64,000 bases of DNA, from positions 4,752 to 68,751 of the forward strand of contig UQHK01000013.1 of assembly GCA_900540855.1 (NCBI GenBank), in the 5' to 3' direction. This DNA is from an uncultured Collinsella sp. (GTDB taxonomy: Bacteria; Actinomycetota; Coriobacteriia; Coriobacteriales; Coriobacteriaceae). Position 1 is the stretch's first letter, and each line of letters begins with the position of its first letter. The notes under the pieces are model-generated. The model searched no databases, was not told the DNA's origin, and saw only the letters and a program-made list of their open reading frames with translations. A program made the translations under genes and the position numbers. Below are positions 18,601-26,938 of the stretch, piece after piece.

Positions 18601-19446
18601 ATCATCGACGCCGCGGTGAAGCGCCAGAAGGATCGCGCGAGCGGCCAGACCTCGTTCTTCGATATGTTTGGCGACGTTGAGGGCTCGGGCTTCGAGGTCA
18701 GCGTGCCCGATCCGGATGGCCAGGAGTGGGACCGCCACCTTAAGCTGAGCCAGGAGAAGGAGGTTCTGGGCATCTATGTCTCGGACCACCCGCTGCGCCC
18801 GTTTGAGTATGCGCTAGCCAAGGCGCGCGACTTTTCGTTCTCGCAGATCGACACTGGCTACGAAGTTCAGAATCCTACGGGCGGCACCATCAACCAGGAG
18901 ATTCCCGAGGGCAAAGCGCTGTGGTGGGCCGGCATGGTCTCGAGCGTGTCCAAGCGCGTGACCAAAAACGGCGACCCCATGGGCATCGTGCAGCTCGAGG
19001 ACATGGAAGGCGAGGCCACGGTCGTGGTGTTCCCCAAGACCTACAAGGAGGCCGAGGGGTACCTGTACGGCGAGGTCGATCCCGAGACCGGCGCGCAGCT
19101 GTCCGATGCGTTTGTGCGCATTAAGGGCAAGCTCGAGCGCTCGGACCGCGGCGACCAGATTATCGCGCAGGAGATTGTGCCGCTGGAGCTCAACGAGGAG
19201 AACAACAAGCCCAAGGTCTTTGAGGTCATGGTGCCCAACAGCCGCTTTAGCCAGGGCAATATGGCACGCTTGGCCACGGTGCTCACCACCAACCCGGGCG
19301 GCGATCGCGTGGAGATCTTTATCGAGCAGGTGGACGGGCGCGTGCTGCGCGCCGAGGTGCCTGCCAAGGTCAACGCGCGCTCGATTCCGCTGCTGGCCGA
19401 GGCCAAGGCCATCGTGGGTAACCAAGGCAGAGTGACGGTGATCTAA
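15643..19446 (+). CDS. dnaE: DNA polymerase III alpha subunit
   Basis: A 1267-residue replicative polymerase of the C family. The N-terminal PHP domain begins with HLHNHTVFSML and ITDHGYMYG. The palm catalytic aspartates lie in MPDIDMDFDDER near residue 465, and the finger region includes GESDSRIRKPVAKKK. A helix-hairpin-helix region and an OB fold (around residues 1095-1165) follow. The sequence is complete and the length is normal for DnaE1. The ribosome-binding site is GGAGCTC. It stands between addA and a SNF2 gene, in a block devoted to DNA metabolism. Confidence 0.97.
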   Translation: MAFVHLHNHTVFSMLDGATRIQDMVNRAVELGMPAVAITDHGYMYGVPDLALACDAVNHNTPEYKTWSHDKAFLEKDRRDELVEPDPEANPREHAQYVKDMAMWDEKGNIDELKPPLVIKPIFGCEVYFTPDETLARDHKPELYHMILLAKDQEGYVNLMQTVSEAAVQGFYYKPRVTLDNLRRHAKGMICTSACIAGIIPKYIDRGDMEGAIKWAETFRDTFDPGDFYIEIQEHGITTDNGLTDEQMDRTLIDIAKQVGVKVIATNDFHYLRREDAPVQDVIMCIGMNAKVDDPNRMRMTGSEFYMKTEEEMRAMFPYCPEACDNTLEIADKCYVELDWDSIILPRFPLLDPGETHESQFRRECEKGLRQHYGDDWATREIGGVNIKERFEYEYKVICDKGFAAYFLIVAEYVQWAKDNGIGVGPGRGSAAGAIVAYAMNITAFDPLENGLMFERFLSPQRTEMPDIDMDFDDERRLEVVEHVRQLYGPEKVTHVITYSTIKAKQAINDAARVLDYPVYMGQRLSKMVSSDPKVKLKQVLEKQPGKEDLFNPDFAEAYKKDDDARRIIDTALSIEGLTRGEGVHACAVLICRDPVNEHVPTKLDTKGGVEITQYEGHTVADMGLLKMDFLGLRTLTVISKAKANIKKNFGIDIKEEEIPFDDPEIFKLMGSGHTAGVFQVESAGMTATIKNMKPTEYKHVVALIALYRPGPLGAGMVSSYINRMNGKEPAVSYDDRLDDILGETYGTMVYQEQVMLISVEMCGFSKGESDSRIRKPVAKKKIKLLTSTVLHWEDGSDETTYDHWMNGAIKNNYTREVAQKIWDDVLEFASYAFNKSHSAGYAILVMQTAWLKAHYPHEYMAAVLTSYTGKTDKIVHYVSACRHDGIPVLSPDVNESGTEFTATKEGVRFGLAGIRGVGTGVAQAIIAEREAGGPFKTLHDFVERVDSSQANRRVIESLIKAGAFDSTGYPRRQMMHFVDKNNPENIIDAAVKRQKDRASGQTSFFDMFGDVEGSGFEVSVPDPDGQEWDRHLKLSQEKEVLGIYVSDHPLRPFEYALAKARDFSFSQIDTGYEVQNPTGGTINQEIPEGKALWWAGMVSSVSKRVTKNGDPMGIVQLEDMEGEATVVVFPKTYKEAEGYLYGEVDPETGAQLSDAFVRIKGKLERSDRGDQIIAQEIVPLELNEENNKPKVFEVMVPNSRFSQGNMARLATVLTTNPGGDRVEIFIEQVDGRVLRAEVPAKVNARSIPLLAEAKAIVGNQGRVTVI

Positions 19447-19484
19447 GGGCGACCTTGCTGGTCCGTGCGAGATTGGAGGAAGTG

Positions 19485-22400
19485 ATGGCACAGGGGACGC
19501 TTGTGCAGGCGCTCCGGAAAGAGGCGGCGCTGAGCGGTACCTTTATGAAGGGCCGCTCGCTCATGCTCAACGGCGCCGTGCTGTCGATTGAGGACAGCGG
19601 CTCGCGCTTCTCCAAAAACGTGACGGTTGAGGGTTCGGTGCGCGGCTCGCGCGGCGACCTGTACAAGACGCACGTGGCGCTCGACATGGACGAGCACGAG
19701 GTGATTGACTACGACTGCGATTGCCCCGCCGCCTATCGTTACCCCGGTATGTGCAAGCACGCTATTGCCACGGCTCTGGCGTATTTGGATGCCAGCGGCG
19801 CCGAGCCCGTCGAAGGTTTGCGCACGCCGGTCCGCACGTTTACGGCGCAGCCGAAACAGCCCGTTCGCACCGCGCCCAAAGCGCCGGCCGTCAACCCCAA
19901 CTTTCCCTTTCCGGCGCCCGTCCCCACGAGCCCCAGCCTCATGGCGGCGCTCTCCGATCTTTCGGACGCGCGCATGGATGAGCTGGCGAGCATGCGCCGC
20001 AAGCTTGCCGGTGCCGTTGATCCCGACGCCCCCAAAGCGGCGTTGGAGCCTTCGCTGGTGCCGTACTACAATCCGCTGTTCGCCGACCGCTTTAGCTGGG
20101 CGCTCGAGTTCCGCATTCGCTGCGGTTCGGTGTCCTACGTGGTCAAGGATATCGACGGCATGGCCGACGCCTATGTCCGAGGCGGTACGTTCTCGTACGG
20201 CAAGAAGCTCACGTTTGTCCATACGCCCGAAGCCTTCGAAGACGTGTCGACAAAGCTGCTCAACCTTGTCGTGACGACAGTTGCCTATCTCGATGACATC
20301 ACAAGTTCGCGTTCGGCGTCGTACGACTTTGCCCGCAGCGGTTTTGTTGCCGAGCGTCAGTTACCGCTGTCCGAGCATAGCATCGTATATGTGCTGGACC
20401 TGTTGCGCGGCAAGACTATCTCTTTTGAGCCCGCCTGGTCGCGGGGGATGACGACGCATCGCACCTATGACGTGGCGGTTGAGATGCCTCCGGAAGGGGC
20501 GGACGAGGCGCTGTCTAAGCGCCCACCGCTCCTTGCCGCCAAAATCGCGCCGGCGGCTGGTGGCAGCTACGATCTACGCCTGCCGGCCGATGCATACTGC
20601 TTTGCTTCGGGCGACGTTGCCTATCTGGTCGACACCCGCCGTGCGCGCCGTACCGATGTAGCGTTTGCCCAGCATGCGGCGCCGTTTCTATCGCGCTTGC
20701 TGCCCTGTCGCACGCCGGTCCATATCGCCGCCGAGCAGGTGGGGGAGTTCTGTCGTATGGCGCTGCCCATTTTGCGCGACTACACCGACCTTACCGCGCC
20801 CGCTGCGCTCGATACCGTGGCGCCCGAGCCGAGCTTTGCCATGGCGATTGGCGTCGACGATGGGCTCGTGACCTGCAAAGTTACGGTTACCTACGGCGAC
20901 TGGTCGGCAGATCTCTTTAGTCTGGGCGCTCCGGGCAGCCCCTTCGAAGAGCGGCGCCCGGGCGTTCCGCCGCGCGACGAGGTGGCGGAGTTTCGCGTTA
21001 TGGACACGGCGGCCCTGTACTTCGATTTCCACGAGGGCGGCCTAGCGTTTGAGGAACGCGATGACGAGAGCCTGTTCCACTTGCTGACCGAGGGCCTGTC
21101 TGCCCTGTCCGAGTTGGGCGAGGTCATGCTCAGCGACCGTCTGCGCCAGATCTCGGTCCGCCCCGCGCCCAAGCTCTCGGTTCGTGCGACCGTTAAGAGC
21201 AATCTGCTCGATGTCGAGCTGGGCGCGAGCGGGCTTTCGGCCGCGGACCTTGCCGTCTATCTCGATTCGTACAAGCGCCATCAAACGTTTGCGCGCCTTA
21301 CGTCCGGCGACATCATTCGCCTGGACGAGGGGGCGCGCGCCGCGTTTGGCCTTGCCGAGGACCTGGGTGTCGATGCCGTCGACCTGCTCGACGGCGTGTC
21401 GCTTCCCGCGTCGAGCACCCTGTTCGTCGACAGCATGCTCGCACGCACGCCGGCGCTCGAGGCCGATCGCGACGCTGCGTTCCGCCGTACCGTCGAGCGC
21501 CTGGACACGCTCGGCAAGATGGACTTTACGGTGCCGGCATCGCTCAAGGCAACGATGCGCGGCTACCAGGTCGACGGATACCAGTGGCTCGGCTCGCTCG
21601 AACACCTGGGCCTTGGCGGCATCTTGGCCGACGACATGGGCCTGGGCAAAACGCTCCAGATGATTGCGCATATTCTGGCGCGCGTGGAGGCGGGGGACAC
21701 CAAGCCCACGCTCGTGGTATGCCCGGCCTCACTCGTGTACAACTGGACTGCCGAGCTGGAGCGCTTTGCCCCGTCGCTCGATGTGTGCGCCATTGTGGGC
21801 GCCAAGGCTCAACGCCGCGTGCAGATCGCCGGCGTGGCCGAGCATAGCGTGGTTGTGACGTCGTATGATCTTATGCGGCGCGATATCGACGAGTACGTCG
21901 AGCAGGATTTTGCCCGCGTGGTGCTCGATGAGGCCCAGTACATTAAAAACCCGCTCACGCAGGTGGCGCGCGCCGCAAAGCGCCTGCCTGCCGGCGCGCG
22001 CTTTGCCCTGACGGGCACGCCCATCGAAAACCGCTTGTCCGAGCTTTGGAGCATCTTCGACTTTTTGATGCCGGGCCTTTTGGGGACGCGCGAGTCGTTT
22101 GCCAAGCGCTTTGAGAGCCCCGTCGAGCATGCCGAGGGCGATAGCGCCGCTCGCCTGCAGGCGCTCGTGTCGCCGTTTGTGCTGCGCCGTGTTAAGGAAG
22201 ACGTGGTGGCCGACCTGCCCGAGAAGATCGAGGACACCGTCATGGCACAGCTTACCGGCGAGCAACGCAAGCTCTACCTGGCCAACCAGGACCGCATCGC
22301 CCAGCAGGTGCAGCACCGCGAGGCTGGGGAGTTTAAGAAGGACAAGCTCAAGGTGCTCGCCGAGCTCACCAAGCTGCGCCAGATCTGCTGCGACCCGCGT

Positions 22401-22949
22401 CTACACTACGAGGATTACAAGGCGGGGAGCGCCAAGCTCGATACGTGTATGGAGCTCGTGCACGGCGCACTCGACGGCGGGCATCGCATCCTGTTGTTCA
22501 GCCAGTTTACGGGTATGCTCGATATCATCGGTAAGCGCTTGGCCAAGGAGGACATCGCCTTCCTTAAGCTCACGGGCGCTTCGTCTAAGGAGAGCCGCGC
22601 CAAGATGGTCGCGCAGTTCCAAGCGGGCGAGGTTCCGGTCTTTTTGATTTCGCTCAAGGCGGGCGGCGTGGGCCTTAACCTGACGGCGGCCGACGTGGTC
22701 ATCCACTACGACCCGTGGTGGAACGTGGCGGCGCAGGACCAGGCGACCGACCGCGCGCACCGTATTGGCCAGCAACATACCGTGACCGTGTACAAGCTCA
22801 TCGCCAAGGACACGATCGAGGAGCGCATTATGCAGATGCAGGAGTCCAAGCGCGACCTGGTCAACAGCGTGCTCGGCGGCGACGGCATCTCGTCGGCGCT
22901 GTTTACCCGCGAGGATGTTCTGGCGCTGCTCGGCGGCGACGGGCGCTAG
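19485..22949 (+). CDS. SWIM-zinc-finger SNF2-family helicase
   Basis: A 1154-residue ATP-driven DNA translocase of the SNF2/RapA type. A SWIM zinc finger is at residues 78-92 (CDC, nine residues, CKH). A long poorly conserved middle is followed by the SNF2 core from about residue 690: DDMGLGKTLQMI (Walker A, near 716), DEAQ (near 814), LTGTPIENRLSELWS, and the helicase C part ending DQATDRAHRIGQ. SWIM-SNF2 proteins are common in Gram-positives; their role is not settled (chromatin-like remodelling or repair). ATG 19485 with GGAGGA is chosen over the upstream TTG 19455. The gap from dnaE is 38 bases, so co-transcription is likely. Confidence 0.92.
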   Translation: MAQGTLVQALRKEAALSGTFMKGRSLMLNGAVLSIEDSGSRFSKNVTVEGSVRGSRGDLYKTHVALDMDEHEVIDYDCDCPAAYRYPGMCKHAIATALAYLDASGAEPVEGLRTPVRTFTAQPKQPVRTAPKAPAVNPNFPFPAPVPTSPSLMAALSDLSDARMDELASMRRKLAGAVDPDAPKAALEPSLVPYYNPLFADRFSWALEFRIRCGSVSYVVKDIDGMADAYVRGGTFSYGKKLTFVHTPEAFEDVSTKLLNLVVTTVAYLDDITSSRSASYDFARSGFVAERQLPLSEHSIVYVLDLLRGKTISFEPAWSRGMTTHRTYDVAVEMPPEGADEALSKRPPLLAAKIAPAAGGSYDLRLPADAYCFASGDVAYLVDTRRARRTDVAFAQHAAPFLSRLLPCRTPVHIAAEQVGEFCRMALPILRDYTDLTAPAALDTVAPEPSFAMAIGVDDGLVTCKVTVTYGDWSADLFSLGAPGSPFEERRPGVPPRDEVAEFRVMDTAALYFDFHEGGLAFEERDDESLFHLLTEGLSALSELGEVMLSDRLRQISVRPAPKLSVRATVKSNLLDVELGASGLSAADLAVYLDSYKRHQTFARLTSGDIIRLDEGARAAFGLAEDLGVDAVDLLDGVSLPASSTLFVDSMLARTPALEADRDAAFRRTVERLDTLGKMDFTVPASLKATMRGYQVDGYQWLGSLEHLGLGGILADDMGLGKTLQMIAHILARVEAGDTKPTLVVCPASLVYNWTAELERFAPSLDVCAIVGAKAQRRVQIAGVAEHSVVVTSYDLMRRDIDEYVEQDFARVVLDEAQYIKNPLTQVARAAKRLPAGARFALTGTPIENRLSELWSIFDFLMPGLLGTRESFAKRFESPVEHAEGDSAARLQALVSPFVLRRVKEDVVADLPEKIEDTVMAQLTGEQRKLYLANQDRIAQQVQHREAGEFKKDKLKVLAELTKLRQICCDPRLHYEDYKAGSAKLDTCMELVHGALDGGHRILLFSQFTGMLDIIGKRLAKEDIAFLKLTGASSKESRAKMVAQFQAGEVPVFLISLKAGGVGLNLTAADVVIHYDPWWNVAAQDQATDRAHRIGQQHTVTVYKLIAKDTIEERIMQMQESKRDLVNSVLGGDGISSALFTREDVLALLGGDGR

Positions 22950-23050
22950 CCTCGCTCATTATGTGTTCATTTGCGATGCCGTGGATGGTTCGCGCGCCTT
23001 TGGGCATAAGAAGCATCGAGAACATTGGCACATCAGCAAAGGAGAACATC

Positions 23051-23413
23051 ATGGCGAAATTCTTTAAGGACCCCGATGGCAAGCTTATCGCCGCCCTTGG
23101 CGACGACGTTGCGACCCCTGCCGGCTGCACGGAGCTGACCGCGAACACCGAGGACGCGGCGCACGAGAAGCACGTGCCCGTCGTTGAGAGCGAGCGCGAC
23201 GGTCACGTGATCCGCGCACGCGTGGGCTCGGTCGAGCATCCTATGGTGCCCGAGCACTACATCGAGTGGATCGCCCTTGAGGCCGAGGGCCGTCTGGAGG
23301 TCCATTACCTCCAGCCCGGCATGAAGCCCGCGACGTTTTTTGCCGGCGGCTCCAAGACCGGCACTGTCTATGCCTATTGCAACCTGCATGGGCTGTGGTC
23401 CGCGACGTTCTAG
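23051..23413 (+). CDS. superoxide reductase (neelaredoxin/desulfoferrodoxin type)
   Basis: A 120-residue enzyme reducing superoxide to peroxide without releasing oxygen, typical of anaerobes. The mononuclear iron ligands are visible in EKHVPVVE, EHPMVPEHYIEWI and the C-terminal CNLHGLW (four His and one Cys). The N-terminal CxxC desulforedoxin domain of two-centre enzymes is absent, so this is the one-iron form. ATG 23051 follows AAAGGAG. A terminator follows directly. Confidence 0.92.
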   Translation: MAKFFKDPDGKLIAALGDDVATPAGCTELTANTEDAAHEKHVPVVESERDGHVIRARVGSVEHPMVPEHYIEWIALEAEGRLEVHYLQPGMKPATFFAGGSKTGTVYAYCNLHGLWSATF

Positions 23414-23459
23414 GAGCGCGTCCCCGCTCGGGGTATCATAGCTAGCATATGCACATGCG

Positions 23460-23491
23460 AGCGCCGACTGCATCATGCGGCCGGCGCTTTT
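23460..23491 (+). terminator. terminator of the superoxide reductase gene
   Basis: AGCGCCG pairs with CGGCGCT and is followed by TTT; an inner GCAT/ATGC stem extends the hairpin. Confidence 0.7.
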
Positions 23492-23530
23492 ACTACGACA
23501 ACGATGGTTTACGACGGAAAGGGCTGAGCC

Positions 23531-25516
23531 ATGAAGCTCGCACTTGCACAGATCGATATGCGCCTGGGTGATATTGAGGGCATTTGCGGCCGCATCGAGG
23601 ACCAGGCTCGTCTGGCCCACGAGCGCGGGGCGCGCGTGCTGTGCGTGCCGGCTCCGCTCTTTATGGGCGCCATGCCCGGGGGCCTGGTGGGCACTGCCGA
23701 CTTTGAGCACGACATGCTGACGAGCCTGACGGGCGTTGCCGAGCGTATCCAAGAACTCGATATGATCTGCATCGTGCCCGCGGCGGTTTCGTTTGAGGGC
23801 CAGCCCTTGCTCGACTATATGATGCTCAAGGACGGCCATGTGGTGCCGGCCCGTTCGAGCATTGCCCTGCAGCGCGGTGGGAACGGCGATGCCCGTTGGG
23901 CGCCGCCGGTCTTCGACGTGGACGGCGTGCGTATCGCCGTGATCTTCGACTTGGACCGCGAACTCGAGATGCTGCCGACCGGCGTCGACCTCATTGCCTA
24001 TTTTCAGTTCAACGCGTTTGATATGACCGACCGCGAGACGGCCGCCATTGCCGCCGTTCGTAGCGGCGCCTACCGCAAGATCGCGTCCAAGCGCAGCGTA
24101 TGGTTTGCCTGCATGGCGCCGGTCGGTGCCTATGACGAGTCGGTGTATACCGGCGGATCGTTTGTGCTCGACGACTGCGGGCGCGTGGTGGCCCAGGCGC
24201 CGTGTTTTGAAGAGAGCCTGCTGGTTCAGGAGATTCAGCGCGGCGTAATGCTCGATGCCTTGGAGGACCACGAGCTGCCCGAGTTTCGTTCCGAGGAGTG
24301 GTTGTGGCAGGCGCTGGTGCTCGCTGTGCGCGATAACGCCCGTGCCCATGGTACGTCGCGCGCCGTGGTGGCGCTCGAGGGCGATCTGCCGTCGTCTTTG
24401 CTTGCGGCGCTTGCCGTCGATGCATTGGGCTCGCGCAACGTGATCGGCCTAGTGTTGGACCGCAACCGCATCTTTACGCCGGCACAGGAAGAGGCCGAGG
24501 CCGCCCGCTGCGCCGCCGTTCGCGCGATTGCCGAGCGCCTGCATATTCGCACGGTTGAGCGCGATGCGCCGGATGCGGCGCGCGTACTTGACCGCGATGT
24601 GTCGGCGGGCGATGCCGAGCGCCTGCGTTCGCGCACACTGGGCCTTATGCTGGAGGACACGGCGCTCGAGCTGGGCGCGATGGCTCTGAGCCCGCTTTCC
24701 AAGACCGAGTATGCGTTGGCGGCACCGGCGCTTTGCGGTGGCTACCAGGGCGATTACGCGCCCTTTGGTGATGTATACCTGTCGACCCTCGAGTTTGTGG
24801 CGCGCGTGCGCAACCGCACGTCTGCCGTGGTGCCGCAGGAGCTCGTGACGCTCAACGCGGTGGAAGATTGCATGGAACGCGTGCTGGCGCGGGCGCTCTC
24901 GACGCTCGACGGCCCGGTCGACATGCTCGATCGCGCGGCGCACCTGCTCGGTGGGCTTGAGCCGGGCGAGGTCGATGGCGCGCTCGAGGCGCACGTGGAC
25001 CGCAACCGACCCTTCGACGATATCCCAATGGCCGCCGGCAAGCCCGAGGCTTGCTCGCTGCTGCTGATGCTCGTACGTCAGGGCGAGGCCGCCCGCCGCA
25101 TGCTGCCGACGGCGCCGATCGTCTCGGCCCGTTCGTTTGTCGAGCGCGCCTGGCCGTACATGCTCGCGTGGTCCGACCTGGGGCTTAACGGCAAGGAGCG
25201 CATGTCGGTCGATGCACTGGCGCGCGCTGAGGTGCGTCGTTTTGCCGACGAGGATACAAGCGAGCGCATGCGTGGCGAGATGATGGGCATACTGGGTGAT
25301 CTGTTGGGTATTTCGCCCGAGCAGATGGAGGAGCTGCGCTCCGAGGATGGCCAGCGTCGTCTGCATGAGGGCATGAAGAAGTTTGAGGGCGAGGTCCAGG
25401 ACGCCATCGAAAAGATGATGGGCGGCCAGGGCGGACCGCAAGGTGGCCCGCAAGGCGGGCCGATGCCGCAACCGCCGGTGGATCCGAGGCAGTTCCCGTT
25501 CTTTAGCCAGAACTAA
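23531..25516 (+). CDS. catalytically degenerate NAD synthetase (NadE)-like protein
   Basis: A 661-residue protein laid out like glutamine-dependent NAD synthetase: a nitrilase-like half (residues 1-250) and a PP-loop ATPase-like half (about 270-480). The glutaminase triad is not recognisable: the Glu position reads CVPAPLF instead of FPE, the Lys is missing, and the Cys position reads VIFDLDREL. The SGGxDS ATP loop is replaced by EGDLPSS. Scaffold segments remain (LAVDALGSRNVIGLVL, ALSPLSKTEYAL, YAPFGDVYLSTL). A family-specific extension of about 170 residues ends in a GGPQGGPQGG tail. The gene is intact over 2 kb, so it is probably a functional pseudoenzyme or one with a new activity. ATG 23531 follows GGAAAGGG. 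Confidence 0.75.
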   Translation: MKLALAQIDMRLGDIEGICGRIEDQARLAHERGARVLCVPAPLFMGAMPGGLVGTADFEHDMLTSLTGVAERIQELDMICIVPAAVSFEGQPLLDYMMLKDGHVVPARSSIALQRGGNGDARWAPPVFDVDGVRIAVIFDLDRELEMLPTGVDLIAYFQFNAFDMTDRETAAIAAVRSGAYRKIASKRSVWFACMAPVGAYDESVYTGGSFVLDDCGRVVAQAPCFEESLLVQEIQRGVMLDALEDHELPEFRSEEWLWQALVLAVRDNARAHGTSRAVVALEGDLPSSLLAALAVDALGSRNVIGLVLDRNRIFTPAQEEAEAARCAAVRAIAERLHIRTVERDAPDAARVLDRDVSAGDAERLRSRTLGLMLEDTALELGAMALSPLSKTEYALAAPALCGGYQGDYAPFGDVYLSTLEFVARVRNRTSAVVPQELVTLNAVEDCMERVLARALSTLDGPVDMLDRAAHLLGGLEPGEVDGALEAHVDRNRPFDDIPMAAGKPEACSLLLMLVRQGEAARRMLPTAPIVSARSFVERAWPYMLAWSDLGLNGKERMSVDALARAEVRRFADEDTSERMRGEMMGILGDLLGISPEQMEELRSEDGQRRLHEGMKKFEGEVQDAIEKMMGGQGGPQGGPQGGPMPQPPVDPRQFPFFSQN

Positions 25517-25520
25517 AAAG

Positions 25521-25660
25521 GTTACGCGGTTTTGCCAAACCGCGTAACGAGTCGACGCTGCGCGAGCCCCTGCCGGGCAATCTGCCGCTCAAACCGTCGC
25601 TTGCGTACAGAAGTACGCGGCGCTCCTCTTTCGCGACACCTTGCCACGGCAGGGACTCGC
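25521..25660 (+). repeat. interspersed structured repeat, copy 1
   Basis: It begins 5 bases after a stop codon with a 12-bp hairpin (GTTACGCGGTTT, 25521-25532, with 25537-25548). Box TCGACGCTGC follows at 25552, and GGCAATCTGCC at 25576. A second long stem pairs 25562-25580 with 25641-25660 (one mismatch and one bulge) and encloses a small GCGTAC/GTACGC hairpin at 25603-25618. The first hairpin and both boxes recur at 63930-63994 with identical spacing. Confidence 0.8.
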
Positions 25661-25796
25661 TCGCTGACTTATGCTCAACCTATGGTTCAACCTTGCTTGC
25701 TAGATGCGGTCGTTGTTGTGTTATTCTAGAACAGACGTTCGTGAATGGTGCGCGGGGCCTTGTCTCGTGCCGTGCTTTTGGCGAGGGGAGGCTGGC

Positions 25797-26318
25797 TTGG
25801 TTATCTTGGGCATCGACCCCGGTTTGGCCCATACGGGTTGGGGGATTATCGAGGAGCGGCGCGGCGAGGTTCGCTGCCGTGCCTACGGCTGTATTGAGAC
25901 CAGTGCCGGAAGCCCGCTCGCGGTGCGCCTGTCTCACATCGCCCGCGACCTCAAGGGTGTCGTGGAGCGCTATCGACCCGATACCGCTGCTATCGAGAGC
26001 ATTTACTTTGGCGCCAACGTTCGCTCGGCCATCCCAACGGCGCATGCCCGCGGTGCTGCACTGGTGGCGCTTTCGGAATGTGCGCTCGAGATTGGCGAGT
26101 ACACGCCTATGCAGATTAAGCAGGCCGTTGTGGGCACCGGCGCCGCGGACAAACGGCAGGTCGCGTATATGGTTCGTACGCTCACGCAGCTCGATCACGA
26201 CCCGCATCCCGACCATGCCGCCGATGCCCTGGCCTGCGCCATCTGTCACGTTAACCTCAGCCGCACCCGGGCGCTTACCGGTGGCGAGTTCTATCAACAG
26301 AGAGGAACCGGATACTGA
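25797..26318 (+). CDS. ruvC: Holliday junction endonuclease RuvC
   Basis: A 173-residue dimeric resolvase that nicks Holliday junctions after RuvAB migration. Catalytic acids are Asp7 (GIDPG), Glu67 (IESIYF), and the C-terminal pair in HDPHPDHAADALACAICH. TTG 25797 is chosen because GAGGGGAGG at 25783-25791 is well placed and the length then matches RuvC exactly; the upstream in-frame ATG at 25704 adds an unrelated 31 residues. Its stop overlaps the ruvA start by one base, so ruvC-ruvA-ruvB is one operon. Confidence 0.95.
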   Translation: MVILGIDPGLAHTGWGIIEERRGEVRCRAYGCIETSAGSPLAVRLSHIARDLKGVVERYRPDTAAIESIYFGANVRSAIPTAHARGAALVALSECALEIGEYTPMQIKQAVVGTGAADKRQVAYMVRTLTQLDHDPHPDHAADALACAICHVNLSRTRALTGGEFYQQRGTGY

Positions 26319-26938
26319 TGATCTCCCAGCTCCATGGAACGCTTGTCGAGGCCACGATGAGCTCGGCCGTTGTCGATGTATCGGGCGTGGGCTTTGAGCT
26401 CGGCATCTCGGGCAGCACTGCCGCCACGCTGCCTGCACCCGGCGGCGAGGTGCGCCTCTATACTCGTATGCAGGTGCGCGAGGATGCCATGACGCTCTTT
26501 GGTTTTGCCTCCAAGGACGAGCGCACGATGTTCGATCGGCTCGTGTCCGTGTCGGGCGTTGGCCCGCGCCTGGCGCTTGCCGTGCTCTCCACCTATAGCG
26601 TGGGACAGCTGTATTCCCTGGTGATGGCCGAGGACGACAAGGGTATGGCCAAGGTTCCCGGTGTGGGCAAAAAGACTGCCCAGCGTCTGATCCTGGAGCT
26701 CAAGAGCACCTTTGCCAAGGACAAGGGCTTTGTGCCGGTCGACGTGATTCCCGGCCAGGTTGCGATGCCGGTTCCTGCTGCCGCTCCTTCGGCGATCGAT
26801 GACGCCCGTGCAGCACTCCTTTCCATGGGCTTTAGCCCGCAGGAGACCGATGTTGCCCTGAGCGGGTATGATGGGCAAAATATGCGTGTCGAGGATCTGC
26901 TCGGCGCGGCGCTTAGGCGACTCGGAATGGATGCGTGA
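26318..26938 (+). CDS. ruvA: Holliday junction branch migration protein RuvA
   Basis: A 206-residue tetrameric protein that binds the four-way junction and loads RuvB. It has an N-terminal OB fold (MISQLHGTLVEATMSSAVVD), two helix-hairpin-helix motifs (VSGVGPRLALAVLS and VPGVGKKTAQRLILEL), a Pro/Ala-rich linker, and the C-terminal RuvB-contact helices (AALLSMGFSPQETDVAL). The ATG shares its A with the TGA of ruvC. Confidence 0.96.
   Translation: MISQLHGTLVEATMSSAVVDVSGVGFELGISGSTAATLPAPGGEVRLYTRMQVREDAMTLFGFASKDERTMFDRLVSVSGVGPRLALAVLSTYSVGQLYSLVMAEDDKGMAKVPGVGKKTAQRLILELKSTFAKDKGFVPVDVIPGQVAMPVPAAAPSAIDDARAALLSMGFSPQETDVALSGYDGQNMRVEDLLGAALRRLGMDA

Noticed and set aside
15607..18789. Two long leftward frames opposite dnaE
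   Set aside because: Shadows of a strongly coding gene; the composition is a mirror of dnaE codon bias.
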